A stretch of DNA of 64,000 nucleotides, taken from NCBI GenBank assembly GCA_947561585.1, contig CANNZV010002555.1, forward strand, positions 29,379-93,378. Reading direction: 5' to 3'. How positions within the stretch are numbered: position 1 is the first letter of the stretch; each line of letters opens with the position of its first letter. The notes under the pieces were generated by a model, which saw only the letters and a program-made list of their open reading frames with translations, did no database searches and was not told where the DNA came from. The position numbers and the translations under genes were made by a program. Positions 1-10,715 of this stretch are shown piece by piece. The DNA is from Caprella mutica. Lineage: Eukaryota > Arthropoda > Malacostraca > Amphipoda > Caprellidae.

Positions 1-498
1 ATCTAGGCTTAAATATTAAATGTGTTGAGTGCGGCAGTGTCAGTTTTAATTAGGGTCATTACATTATTATTGCGTACATTCCTTTTTGATGTGTTCCAGG
101 ATAAATTTGTTGGTTTAAGATTTTGTTCCCTGGTAAATTGAAACTGTTGTCTGTATGTGCGGCAATTGAGGATTATACTCCTAACTAGATAAACTGCGTC
201 CGGTGATCGTGATATCTGTCTTGTTTTGTAGTTGGCGCCATATACCGCTCAGGTGATTATGTTTAGGGTGTGTGATATATAAAGATATATTAGTAGGACC
301 TTTGCTTATAATAAATAATTATTTGTAGTGAATTTATTATATTTTATCGGATATGTTTGCTATAGTAGTGTTCATTTAACATTTCTATTTCGGTAAAAAA
401 ATAATGTAGTAAATGTTGTTTTCCTCTTTTCTTTGTAGTACGAGATCTCCAAATACAATATCTCCGTAACTGCCGTGTTTTGCTGCCCTCAACCTACA
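1..498 (+). repeat. BEL/Pao 5' LTR, 3' part only
   Basis: It is collinear with 7251-7745 of the 3' LTR (offset 7247) and ends in CA at 498. About four mismatches were seen, at position 2, near 55 and near 338-340. A TATATAAAG stretch near 276-284 is a possible core promoter. About 600 bp of this LTR lie left of the window. Confidence 0.93.
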
Positions 499-509
499 GT
501 ACTGAGCGG

Positions 510-527
510 TGGCAAATAGTACTGAGA
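510..527 (+). promoter_or_regulatory. possible BEL primer-binding site
   Basis: A TGG-initial segment (TGGCAAATAGTACTGAGA) starts 11 nt after the LTR end, as expected for a tRNA 3'-CCA primer site. I could not assign a tRNA. The GTG at 509-511 that extends the gag frame upstream overlaps this site and is unlikely to be a start codon. Confidence 0.35.
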
Positions 528-541
528 CCAGTACAGAAGAG

Positions 542-2626
542 ATGGCAGAAAGACTGAATAAAAAGAGAATTGACTCAATTCTGCAGTGCCTGGGTGAGGT
601 GACGTCTGGAGCAAAAGGTGATAGACTTGCGCGATTGGAGGCAACTCTAATGGAACGTGGAATGACCATGGATGATGCGTTAAAGATTATTATTCCAAAT
701 AATGAGGCAGATACCCACGAGTGCTTAACCGAAACTGGTGGAGAATTAGAATTGAATGATGTCAATCCCGAGGACAGCATTTCTCAAGTTGGATATTATA
801 ATTCATCTGTGAAACCGAAAGTGCGTTCTGATGGTCGTTCAGTTGTTGCGACCCGCAGTCTTATAGACGCACGCACTACTTCAGGAATAAAGAAATTGGA
901 GTTGAACGGACGTCCTAGAGACAGTAAGAGCATGGTAGAAGTACGTGACCAGTTGAGGAATTTTGTCAATGATACCTCTGGCAGCCAAGCAGGCTCATGC
1001 ATTTCTGCGACATCTAGAACAAGTAGAGCTTCTCAAACATCTATGAAAAGGAGAGAAGCAGCAGTACAAAGAGAAATTGATGCAGCAAGAACAGCTAAAC
1101 TGGAAGAAGCTCAGGAACTGAAGAGGAAGCAGCAGTTAGCTAAGGTCGATAAGGAACAAAGAGAGTTAGATGCGAGACAGAGGGAGTTAAAGGAAAGATT
1201 GGAAGAGATAGAATTGGAGGAGGAAATCAAGAGGCTAGAGAAGGAAGCGGATTCGGAGGCACGCAGAGTAGCTGAAGAAGCATGGACTAGGTTTGAGGAG
1301 ATAGATATGGGCTTCGCTCAAAACCTGCAGGTCCCTCTAAATAAGATAGGTTTTCGTGAAACTGGAGAGGTAGTGGAAGGGACTTCAGGGACTAAAACTC
1401 GTGCGCATTCTGAAAAACCTTTGAAAGTAGAACGAAAGAATAACAATGACGGAGGATCTGAACAAAACAAGCCTTCGCACGGATGGAAATCATCTAGCGC
1501 AACGCAGGTTAACAATAAAAAGGAGTCTCCACCGTTAGGGGATTGTATACTGAGGGAATTGATCGCTAGTAACCTATGGGCCGCAATGCCGAAGCATGAT
1601 ATCAAAAAATTCCGCGGAGATATTGCTTCATATCTCCCATTCAAGCAGGCTTTCAGAGGTATAATGGAATCAGGAGTGGTCCCATCTGGAGAAAAATTGC
1701 ATTATTTGTATCAGTTCACAGAAGATGAACCAAAGGAATTGGTGCAGGCATGCATGTATATGGATGAAGAGGAAGGTTACAAGGAAGTATGGCAAATATT
1801 TGACAAAAAGTATGGAGCACCTGAGCTCATTGGCACTGAGTTCATCGATCGGTTACTGTCCAAGGAAACCATCAGAAACGATGACGTGAACGCTCTCAAT
1901 TCGTATGCAGTGGCTCTCAGATTGACTAGGAATGTGGTTGATAAAATCCCATCTGGAAAGAGTCAACTCGAACATCCAACTACTATTCGAGCACTGTTGA
2001 GAAAATTGCCTAATAAAATGGTCGAACGTTGGCGGTACATGAAAATAGATAAAGGTGAATTGAGCTATGGAGATTTGGTTCATTTTGTTGAACGTGAAGC
2101 TAAAGCAGCGTCAGATCCTTTGTACGGTAAGGAGGTGATGCAAAATATTTCACAAAGTGATGGGATGATGATGGAAAAGAATAAAATCAATGCGAATGCA
2201 GTTATTGTTGAAAGAGTGCCTAACGAAGATCAGACTAATAGGCAGAATTATGAACTATCAAACCCAAAAACATCTAATACCAATTCAGTGAGATGCATGA
2301 ATTGTGGAAGAATTCATGATATTTTGAGTTGCACTTCATTCAAGGAGATGACTGTCCGTGATAGGATTGAATGTGTGAAGGCTAATAGAGGTTGCTTCAT
2401 ATGTCTTAGAGAAGGACACATGGCAAGTCAATGCATGACCCCAAAATCGTGTGAAATTTGTCAAAAATGGCATCATCCTCTTCTTCATGTGAATGGTGGT
2501 TGGATGATGAATAAATCTAGGAATGAAGGGAAAGGGAGATATGGAATAACTTTGGGGTATCCAATCAAAAGAGGAATGGGTACGCTTCTACAAATAGGAA
2601 TTTACCCTCTATGGACCCGCAGTTGA
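542..2626 (+). CDS. gag: BEL/Pao Gag
   Basis: This is the structural polyprotein that packages element RNA. I start it at the first ATG in frame (542), giving 694 residues; the frame is open further upstream only through the LTR/primer site. In order it has an acidic N-terminal part, a charged coiled-coil-like stretch (about residues 170-250, Glu/Arg/Lys rich), a DUF1759-like BEL gag core (about 355-520), and Cys/His knuckles from residue 585 (CMNC, CFIC...GHMASQC, CEIC). BEL elements normally continue into pol in a single frame. Here the last ~30 codons run out of frame and stop at 2624-2626, overlapping the protease frame, so the Gag C-terminus of this copy is probably aberrant. Confidence 0.85.
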   Translation: MAERLNKKRIDSILQCLGEVTSGAKGDRLARLEATLMERGMTMDDALKIIIPNNEADTHECLTETGGELELNDVNPEDSISQVGYYNSSVKPKVRSDGRSVVATRSLIDARTTSGIKKLELNGRPRDSKSMVEVRDQLRNFVNDTSGSQAGSCISATSRTSRASQTSMKRREAAVQREIDAARTAKLEEAQELKRKQQLAKVDKEQRELDARQRELKERLEEIELEEEIKRLEKEADSEARRVAEEAWTRFEEIDMGFAQNLQVPLNKIGFRETGEVVEGTSGTKTRAHSEKPLKVERKNNNDGGSEQNKPSHGWKSSSATQVNNKKESPPLGDCILRELIASNLWAAMPKHDIKKFRGDIASYLPFKQAFRGIMESGVVPSGEKLHYLYQFTEDEPKELVQACMYMDEEEGYKEVWQIFDKKYGAPELIGTEFIDRLLSKETIRNDDVNALNSYAVALRLTRNVVDKIPSGKSQLEHPTTIRALLRKLPNKMVERWRYMKIDKGELSYGDLVHFVEREAKAASDPLYGKEVMQNISQSDGMMMEKNKINANAVIVERVPNEDQTNRQNYELSNPKTSNTNSVRCMNCGRIHDILSCTSFKEMTVRDRIECVKANRGCFICLREGHMASQCMTPKSCEICQKWHHPLLHVNGGWMMNKSRNEGKGRYGITLGYPIKRGMGTLLQIGIYPLWTRS

Positions 2627-3390
2627 ATATAAGAAACGTATCTCAAGAAGATGAATCTAATAATGCAGACGGACATGGAGACGAGAGAATACGAGTTGGA
2701 ATGGTATCAACGAATCACGGTCCCGTAAGTAGCGGTACCATGCCAGTGTTATCGGTTACAGTGAGAAAAGGAAGTGAATGTGGTGTTGAAGTGTCTGCCT
2801 TTTTGGATCCTGGAAGTGCCGGGTCCTTTTGTACTAGACGATTATTGGACAAGCTAGGTATACTTGAGGAAGAATTACACGAAACTAATTTATATACAGA
2901 AACTATAAATGCATTCAAGAAGGAAAAGACATTTTTGGTAACAGGGCTGATAATCAAAGGTAAAAGAGAGAGGGAATCTATTCCACTACCACCTCTATAT
3001 GTAATCCCAAAAATACCAATTGATTATGACGATGTTATGACTAAGGAAGAAATGTTAAGATGGGAGCACTTAGCAGATCTTAATTTGGATAAATTGGGCG
3101 ACATAGATTTGATGATAGGGGGCAACGTTCCTGCAGCTTTGGGACCGATTGATATTAGAGCACCTCCTCATCCTGGTGATCCATACGCAGTGAAAACGAG
3201 ACTTGGTTGGACTTTAGGAGGCTTGATTGAACTGACTGGAAGGATTGGAATGAAAGTCAATAGAGTTCGTTGCAATATTAGTCAGATAAAGTCGTTGGTG
3301 GAGAAGGCATTTGAAAGTGGCTTCGAAGATGAGCACGATGATAAAAAGGCACTTTCTGTTGATGACGAAAAGATGGGTCGATATCGTTGA
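2527..3390 (+). pseudogene. pol: BEL/Pao pol segment 1: aspartic protease (frame-displaced)
   Basis: This open segment is in the -1 frame relative to gag. Its first ATG is at 2611, but BEL protease is normally cleaved from a Gag-Pol polyprotein, so that ATG need not be used. It contains a retroviral-type aspartic protease active site in the BEL form (AFLDPGSAGSFC), the region Pfam calls DUF1758. The frame ends with a stop at 3388-3390. Homology passes into the +1 frame around 3366-3380, where the text resumes as RWVDIVEKGC. The frame therefore changes once on entry and once on exit, as expected from two small indels. No slippery heptamer in the right phase was seen at the entry. Confidence 0.8.
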
Positions 3391-4081
3391 GAAAGGATGT
3401 CGAAAATATGACTGGCGCTACGAAATCCCCTTACCATTACGATCGGACCTTTTTGAGTTACCCCACAGTCGTGCAAATGGTTTACGTTGTACTTCAGGCT
3501 TGCAGAAGAAATTAAGAGGGGACCCCGACATCAGAGAAAAATATGAGAAATGTGTTGGCGATATGATTGAGAAAGGGTACGCCGAAAAGGTGTTGGAGAA
3601 CGAACAAGAAGGAAAATGGTATATTCCCCATTTCGCTGTTACACACCCAAACAAGCCAGGGAAAGTTCGCGTGGTATTCGATTGTGCGGCTAGAGTTGGA
3701 GGCATTGCATTGAATGATTTATTATACCAGGGACCAGATTTGACAACTCATCTACTTGATGTACTATTACGATTCAGATTAGGTCACTTAGGTTTCATGG
3801 CTGATATTGAATCCATGTTTTATCAGATTAGGGTGCCACGTGCTGACCAGGATTATTTGAGGTTCTTTTGGTGGGAGGGAGGTGTTATGAGTGGACGGCT
3901 GAGAGAATATCGCATGACAGTACATTTGTTTGGGGCATGTTCTTCCCCGAGTATTGCAAATTATGCCTTGAAGCGGGTAGCCGATGATAAAAGTGAGGGC
4001 AGTAGTAACTCAGTTGCCGATATTTTAAGAGAAAACTTTTATGTAGATGACTGCTTGAAAGCGGCCACTAGTAGAGATTAA
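3375..4081 (+). pseudogene. pol: BEL/Pao pol segment 2: reverse transcriptase, N-terminal and palm
   Basis: RT domain in the same frame as gag. Visible motifs are VRVVFDCAAR, ADIESMFYQIRVP (first catalytic Asp), FGACSSPSIANYAL and FYVDD, with YVDD at 4040-4051. It ends in an in-frame TAA at 4079-4081. Homologous sequence continues without a gap on the other side (CVEARTLKSL), so the TAA is a nonsense mutation inside RT rather than a real C-terminus. Confidence 0.88.
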
Positions 4082-5845
4082 ATCTGTGTAGAAGCTAGGA
4101 CTCTGAAATCATTATGTTCAGAGGGTGGTTTCAATCTACGTAAATTTGTGAGCAATGTAGAGAACATTGAGCGGGAAATGAGAGTTGAATCTCGTGACAT
4201 GAATGACTGTAGGGCTTTGGGAATCAGTTGGAATAGAAACACGGATGAATTAGGGGTGATTCCTTTTGAACCTCGAAAGGTGCTCAATAAACGGACGTTA
4301 CTATCAGTGATTGCTGGGATTTATGACCCATTAGGGTTAGTGGCACCGCTAGTCTTACAGGGTAGGATTTTGTTTCAACGGGCAATCATGCAGAGTGGTG
4401 CAAACGGTTGGGACAATCAGTTCACCGTGGAAGAAATAACCGAAATTGAAACGTGGATTGAAAAACTGGGAGATATATCTAAGGTGAAGATAAATCGCAG
4501 CATTGTGGGATCAGGGGAAAAGGTAAAGGAATTGCACCTACACGTATTTGGAGACGCCTGTGAACGCGGACATGCCGCAGTAGCGTATGTACTCTTAAAA
4601 ATGCAAAGTGGAGAAAATCGTTGTATTTTCGTTTGGGGAAAAGCTAAAGTTAACCCACTGAAGACTGTATCCATACCGCGACTGGAATTAGTTGCTTCTA
4701 CGCTGGTGGCAAGAATGAGTCGGAGGTTACGTGATACATTATCAGTCTTGTTTAAGAAGGTACATTCGTGGACTGATAGCATGACGGTCCTTCGTTATTT
4801 GAGAAACGAAAAATTAAGATTCCATACGTTTGTTGCAAACCGTGTAGCCAACATTAAACGTAGGACTGATGTGAGTGAATGGCGTTACGTCTCGTCAGAA
4901 TTAAATCCGGCAGATGATGGTTCACGAGGGAAGGACACACACCGTTGGCGCAGCGGTCCGGAATTTCTGCTGAGTGATGAATCAAGTTGGCCGATCGAGC
5001 AAGATGCTGTTAATATTGAGAGTGAAGCTGAATTAGAAATTCGCAAATCTGTGAAAACAATGAGAGTATCCGAAAGATCCAGCTCGTGCGCAAAGATATG
5101 GGAATTCTATTCGGATTGGAAAAAGTTGCTAAAAGGTGTGGCTTGGTTGATAAAATTTAAGCAATTTATCATATCAAAGGGTGAAAAACAAAGGTGCACT
5201 TTGCACGCAGTTGATATTGAGGAAGCCGAGAGGGAAGTGGTAAGGAACGTGCAGGAGGAATGCTACCGGGAAGAGTATAGACGTCTATCGAGAGGAGAAA
5301 CTATAAGAAAGGGTAGTAGCTTAGCTAAATTGTGTGTGTACATGAAAGATAAAATAATTCGTGTTGGAGGGAGACTAGAAAATGCTGAAATGACTTACGA
5401 GAGCAAGTTCCCAGTTGTGCTCCCTCATAAGCATCATATTACGACTTTGATTATTATTAGAGAGTACCATGAACGAGCTGGGCATTTGGGCACGCCAACT
5501 GTTTTGGGACTGATACGTGAAAGGTATTGGATCAATCGTGGTTTTTCCACAGTAAGATCAGAATTGGGAAAATGCGTGACTTGTCGACGAGTTCAAGGTC
5601 GAGTGCTTGACCAGAAGATGGCTCCTTTACCTTTTGTTAGAGTAGCTGAACAAGAACCAGCTTTCACTTATACTGGAATGGACTGCTTTGGACCCTTTTT
5701 TGTGACACTGGGCCGAGGAAGACAGAAAGCTAAGAGATATGGCGTAATATTCACTTGTATGACTATTCGCGCTGTTCATCTGGAAATTGCAGTAGACCTA
5801 ACGACCGACGCTATAATTCGTGCGATTAGAAGATTCATGGCGTGA
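4082..5845 (+). pseudogene. pol: BEL/Pao pol segment 3: RT thumb, RNase H, integrase N-terminal and start of core
   Basis: Same frame as the RT segment. After the thumb/connection (DPLGLVAPL) comes a BEL-type RNase H (HVFGDACERGHAAV, IPRLELVAS, SWTDSMTVL, LNPADDGSRG). An integrase HHCC zinc-binding region follows (YHERAGHLG...CVTCRR). The integrase core then begins, with its first Asp in YTGMDCFGPF. An in-frame TGA at 5843-5845 stops it. BEL integrases usually have Arg-Arg-Gly here, so a CGA-to-TGA transition at a CpG is the simplest explanation. Confidence 0.88.
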
Positions 5846-6559
5846 CGTGGACAAGTAAAACTTCTGAGATCTGATAATGGAACAAATTTTGTGGGTGCAC
5901 GAAGAGTGATGTTAAAGGCACTAGGAAACCCTGAAGTTGTGAATGATTTGGAAACAACTAGGGGGGTTCGTTGGGAGTTTAATCCACCTAGCACCTCTCA
6001 CTTTGGGGGCGTGTGGGAGAGAATTATCAGGACAGTTAGGCGTGTAATGGAATCAACGATGACTGGTAAGACTTTCACTGACGACGGGCTTTATACTTTG
6101 TTATGTGAAGCCGAAGCTGCCATAAATAGTCGTCCGATAGCAATATTGGGTAATGACCCGTCAAGTCCTGCACTCACTCCACAGAGACTCTTAAATCTTG
6201 GAAACAGCATAACCAATGTAATTAAACTGGAAGATAGAAAAATTGACAACGTGAGCCGCTGGGAACATATTCAAACAGTAGCAAATCAATTCTGGAAAAG
6301 ATGGTGCCGTGAATACAGAAGCTCACTACAGGGTCGTCAAAGGTGGACTTCAGAGAAGAGAAATGTTAAAGTCGGTGATATAGTGATGATTGTGAGTGAG
6401 TTGGAAGCTAGGTGCCATTGGCCCATAGGTCGCGTAACGAGTGTGGTACAAGGCTCTGATGGTAACGTACGATGTGTCAGTTTGTATGCTCGTGGGAAGG
6501 AATACAAGAGACCTGTGTCTAAGTTAGTATTACTGATAGAAGGTAAGGAACTACCGTAA
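5846..6559 (+). pseudogene. pol: BEL/Pao pol segment 4: integrase core and C-terminus
   Basis: Continuation in the same frame after the TGA. It has the second catalytic Asp (SDNGTNFVGA), the third residue Glu (FGGVWERIIR) and the BEL C-terminal region (RWEHIQTVANQFWKRW, then VGDIVMIV), ending at TAA 6557-6559. The catalytic D, D, E set is complete across segments 3 and 4, so the break is recent. Confidence 0.88.
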
Positions 6560-6642
6560 CGAATTTACCAAGACAGTTGATTATCACGCGAGCCGTGTTG
6601 AACGTCTCAACTGTGTTGAAACTTAGTTTCAAAAGAGGGGAC
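6560..6642 (+). promoter_or_regulatory. BEL 3' untranslated stretch with polypurine tract
   Basis: The short region between the pol stop and the 3' LTR ends in a purine run at 6631-6640 (AAAAGAGGGG), two bases before the LTR. This fits the plus-strand priming site. Confidence 0.75.
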
Positions 6643-7745
6643 TGTTAAATATGATTTAGGTCATGCGGCTCCTTTTAATTTTCATTATGATTGGTAGATT
6701 CCCTGTCCACCAGATGGCGTTACAATCAATGATTCGTTTTTCTTTGTCATAAATTCTTTAAACACTGTGCTGATAGGTCGTTAAGTGTAGGGCTACGTTT
6801 GAATTACGTTTTGGGAACGTATGCACGAGTATGGAAGGCTAGGTGAATAGGTGTGATGTGCTTATCTCTTGGCTTGAAATTACGTGAAATTTATTATTGG
6901 CTTACTTTCAGTTTATTCTACCTTGTATTAATTCTACCTTCAGTTTATTCTACCTTTTGTTTATTCTACTTTCTATTTGTTCCTACCTTTTGTCTGTTCT
7001 TACCTTCTATTTATTTTGTGTGCTTACCTTCTATTTGTTCTTCCGCTGTGAACTTGTTTGCAAGTTACTAGCTTCTCTATTCTTCCAAATGTGGGGTACG
7101 TATCATTACGGGTACGTATCATTATTCTTCCAAATGTAACTGTTATAAATTTGGAGTTACTTGCTTGGATATCTTCGTCTATTGATTCCATTTTTTATGC
7201 TGGTCTTCTTCGGAGTTCCTTGTATCTGGATCCGTAACGGCTTTGTTAGCTAGGCTTAAATATTAAATGTGTTGAGTGCGGCAGTGTCAGTTTTAATTGG
7301 GGTCATTACATTATTATTGCGTACATTCCTTTTTGATGTGTTCCAGGATAAATTTGTTGGTTTAAGATTTTGTTCCCTGGTAAATTGAAACTGTTGTCTG
7401 TATGTGCGGCAATTGAGGATTATACTCCTAACTAGATAAACTGCGTCCGGTGATCGTGATATCTGTCTTGTTTTGTAGTTGGCGCCATATACCGCTCAGG
7501 TGATTATGTTTAGGGTGTGTGATATATAAAGATATATTAGTAGGACCTTTGCTTATAATAAATAATTATTTGTAGTGAATTTATTCAATTTTATCGGATA
7601 TGTTTGCTATAGTAGTGTTCATTTAACATTTCTATTTCGGTAAAAAAATAATGTAGTAAATGTTGTTTTCCTCTTTTCTTTGTAGTACGAGATCTCCAAA
7701 TACAATATCTCCGTAACTGCCGTGTTTTGCTGCCCTCAACCTACA
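6643..7745 (+). repeat. BEL/Pao 3' LTR, complete (1103 bp)
   Basis: It starts TGTTAAAT right after the polypurine tract and ends CCTACA at 7745, giving TG...CA termini. It contains an irregular pyrimidine-rich array of TTCTACC/TTTATT words at about 6905-7045 and a TATATAAAG stretch near 7523-7531. Its last 495 bp match the left edge of the window. Confidence 0.93.
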
Positions 7746-9761
7746 CTGTAGATAAATCCTTTTCTGTAGATAGATCCTTTGCTGGAGATAGATCCTTTTC
7801 TGTTGATAGATCTTTTGTAGTAGATAGATCATTTATTGTAGATAGATCCACTGATGTAAATAGATCAAAGATCCTTTGCTATAAATAAATATATAAATCC
7901 TTTGCCGTAGATAGATCCTTTGCTGAAGATAGATTCTTTGCTGTAGATAGATCCTTCGCTGTAGATAAATCCTTTTCTGTAGATAGATTCTTTTCTGTAG
8001 ATAGATCCTTTACTGTAGATAAAAGCTTTGCTGTAGATAGATCCCATACAGTAAAATGGATCTTTGCTGTTGATAGATCCTTTGCTGTAGATAGATCCTT
8101 TGATGTAGATAAATCCTTTTCTGTAGATAAATCCTTTGCTGTAGATAGATCCTTTGCTGTAGATAGATACTTTCCTGTAAATAGATCCTTTGCTGTAGAT
8201 AGATCCTTTGCAGAATATAGAATTTTTGCTGTTATTAGATCTTTTGCTGTATATAGATCCTTTGCTCTTGATAGATCCTTGATTGTAGATAGATCATTTG
8301 CTGTAGATGGCTCCTTTGCTGTAGATAGATCCCTTACTGTCGATAGATCCCTTGCTGTAGATGGATCCTTTGCTGTGGATAGAGCCTTTACTGTAGATAT
8401 ATTTTTTGCTGTAGATAGATTCTTTGTTGTAGATAGATCGTTTGCTGTAGATAGATCCTTTGTAGTAGATAGATCCTTTACTGTAGATATATCCCATATT
8501 GTAGATAGATCTTTTGCTGTAGATAGATCCTTAACTGTAAATAGATTCTTTGCTGTAGATAGATCCCTTGCTGTAGATTGATCATATGATGTAGATAGAT
8601 CCTTTACTGTAGATAAATCCTTTCCTGTAGATAGATCCTTTCCTGTAGATAGATCCTTTCCTGTAGATAGATCCTTCGCTGTAGATAGAGCTTTTGCTGT
8701 AAATAGATCTTTTGCTGTAGATAGATCCTTTGCTGTCTATAGATCCTATACTGTAGATAGATCCCTTGCTGTGGATAGATCCTTTGCTGTAGATAGATCC
8801 TTTGCTGTAGATAGATCCTTTGTTGTAGATAGATCCTTTACTGTAGATAGATTTTTTGCTGAAGATAGATTCTTTGTAGTAGATAGATCCTTTGCTGTAG
8901 ATAGATCTCTTGTAGTAGATATATCATTTATTGTAGATAGATCCAATGATGTAAATAGATCTAAGATACTTTGCTATAAATAAATATATAAATCCTTTGC
9001 CGTAGATAGATCCTTTGCTGTAGATAGATCCTTTGCAGTAGATAGATCTTTCGCTGTAGATAAATCCTCTTCTGTAGATAGATCCTTTTCTGTAGATAGA
9101 TCATTTACTGTAGATAAAAGCTTTGCTGTTGATAGATCCTTTGCTTTAGAGAGATCCTTTGCTGTAGAAAGATATTCTGCTGTAGAAAGATCTTTTGTTG
9201 TAAATAGATCCTTTGCAGTAGAAAGATCCTTTGCTGTTGACAGATCTTTCGCAGTATAAAGATCCTTTGGTGTAGATAGATTCTTTGCTGTAAATAGATC
9301 CCTTACTGTAGATAGATCACTTTGCTGAAGTTAGATCTTTTGCTGTAGATAGATTTTTTAATGTAGAAAGATTCTCTGTTGTAGAAAGATCTTTTGCTGT
9401 AAATAGATCATTTTCTGTAGATAGATCCTTTGCTGTTGACAGATAATGCACTTTAGAAAGATCCTTTGGTGTAGATTGATTCTTTGCTGTAGATAGATCC
9501 CTTACTGTAGATAGATTACTTTGCTGTAGATAGATCTTTTGCTGTAGATAGATCCTTTGCTGTAGATAGATCCTTTGCTGTATAAAGTTCCTCTGCTGTT
9601 AATAGATCCATTGATGTAAATAGATCATACTTTTTAGATTGATCCTTTGCTGTATATAGATCTTTTGCTTATGATAGATTCTTTGCTGAACTTAGATTCT
9701 TTGCTGTAGATAGATTCTTTGTTGTAGATAGATCCTTTGCTGTAGATAGATCCTTTGCTGT
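7746..9761. repeat. 18-bp minisatellite array, left block
   Basis: Imperfect tandem copies of GTAGATAGATCCTTTGCT lie between the BEL 3' LTR and element A. Common variants change CCTTTG to CCCTTA or CATTTG, or AGATAGATC to AGAAAGATC. A degenerate AT-rich marker (CTATAAATAAATATATAAAT) interrupts the phase near 7880 and 8973. Open frames on both strands reflect the 18-nt period and are not evidence for genes. Confidence 0.97.
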
Positions 9762-10695
9762 TATTAACAATCGATCTGATTATAACAATCGATCTAATTA
9801 TAACAATCGACCTAATTAATTTACTGATCTATTGTTAATACGCAGAAGTATTTTAATCTTTATAAAGATTATAATCTTTAACAAGATTATAAACTTTATA
9901 ATCATGTACTACTCTTCAATAGCTAATCAAGGAAGAGGTGTTAGGAAATTCCAACTCATATTTATGGTTATGTTATTCAGTCCTCATATTTATGGTTATG
10001 TTATTCAGTCCCAAACTCATGTGAGAACACTCACATCGACTCATATTTATGACTATGTTATTCAGTCCTAAACTCATTTAAACTGTTGCAAGAACACGAA
10101 TTCAATTATATTATTAACCTTGATGTAGCTGTTCTTAACTCTTTGATAAAGCCGAACTTACCACCCAAGACCTGGGAAAACTCTGGGCGCATTTGGCCTT
10201 CAACCTCCCTATAAAACCCAATTGAGAATCATTTCAGTTGTTCAGTTCAAACCCTTCATCGTCACTCCTTGACGTGTTCCCCGGTACACCGTGTGTCTAA
10301 CATAAAGTGTTCGAGCTTTATCGATCTAGAACTCTTGATCAAGTTAACTCTTGAATAACATTCCATAATAGTGACTGAGCGAATTAAGTGCCGATAGACT
10401 TATTTTAATCAAGCTTACTAACACTGTTCAAGGAAGAAATAAACACAAGTTAATTAATCGACATTTTACTCAAACTTTATACAGTGTAAACCAATTGATT
10501 TATTATATTAGATTGTGTTACCGTGACTTTCATTTACCCCACTTAATTGTAATTATTGAATTATAAAGGCAATTGTTATTTAATTTGATCAACTGTATTA
10601 ATGAAGACTAAGAACCTGCAAATTAACTGAGAACTCTTTTTTCGTCTTTGAGGAAAATAAAACAAAGACTAGAATCAGAGAAAAGAAAGTTAATA
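9762..10695 (+). repeat. Element A 5' LTR (934 bp)
   Basis: It begins TATTAAC and ends GTTAATA (inverted 7-bp termini), is preceded by the GCTGT duplication and is followed by the primer site. The first ~150 bp are rich in CAATCGA repeats and self-complementary AT words (AAGATTATAATCTTT). A 28-bp unit ending in GTTATGTTATTCAGTCC is present twice at about 9962-10012 but once in the 3' LTR. The TTG-initiated ORF across 9832-10071 has no ATG start and is not annotated. Confidence 0.95.
10210..10276 (+). promoter_or_regulatory. Element A LTR core promoter: TATA box, twin TCAGTT initiators, DPE-like motif
   Basis: TATAAAA at 10210-10216 is followed by TCAGTT at 10234-10239 and again at 10242-10247. 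TCAGTT is the arthropod initiator consensus. In B's LTRs only the second copy is intact, and it lies 34 nt from the TATA box. TGACGTG at 10270-10276 resembles a DPE about 27 nt downstream of that initiator. Transcription would start near 10244, placing the U3/R boundary there. This is inferred from motifs only. Confidence 0.6.
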
Positions 10696-10696
10696 A

Positions 10697-10715
10697 TGAC
10701 ATCTACGACGGAGAT
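10697..10715 (+). promoter_or_regulatory. Element A primer-binding site, mutated
   Basis: One base after the LTR the sequence matches B's primer site TGGCATCTTCGACGGGAT, but with changes (TGAC for TGGC, CTAC for CTTC, and an extra A after CGACGG). Losing the G of TGG would weaken tRNA 3'-CCA pairing, which fits a decayed copy. Confidence 0.6.

Larger units (their letters stand above)
1..7745 (+). mobile_element. BEL/Pao LTR retrotransposon, 5' end cut by window edge, coding region broken
   Basis: The order is partial 5' LTR, gag, protease, RT, RNase H, integrase, purine tract, 3' LTR. BEL/Pao identity rests on the DUF1759-like gag core, the DPGS-type protease, the YVDD RT motif and the BEL-type integrase. 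Bases 4-498 align without indels to 7251-7745, with about four mismatches seen by eye, so the insertion is young. Despite that, the gag-pol frame has two frame changes (about 2527-2626 and about 3366-3380) and two stops (4079 and 5843). The 3' LTR abuts the 18-bp satellite at 7746, so the element inserted into the array. The target duplication cannot be checked because the left flank lies outside the window. Confidence 0.95.

Noticed and set aside
7746..9761. (GATA)n sex-chromosome-type simple repeat
   Set aside because: The unit contains GATAGATC but is an 18-bp minisatellite, not a pure GATA microsatellite, so no sex linkage can be inferred.
9832..10071. LTR ORF (also 17298-17588 and 28827-29117), about 80-96 codons
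   Set aside because: Starts at TTG with no ATG, has low-complexity Ile/Asn-rich text from AT-rich palindromes, and is truncated in A. It lies upstream of the LTR promoter.
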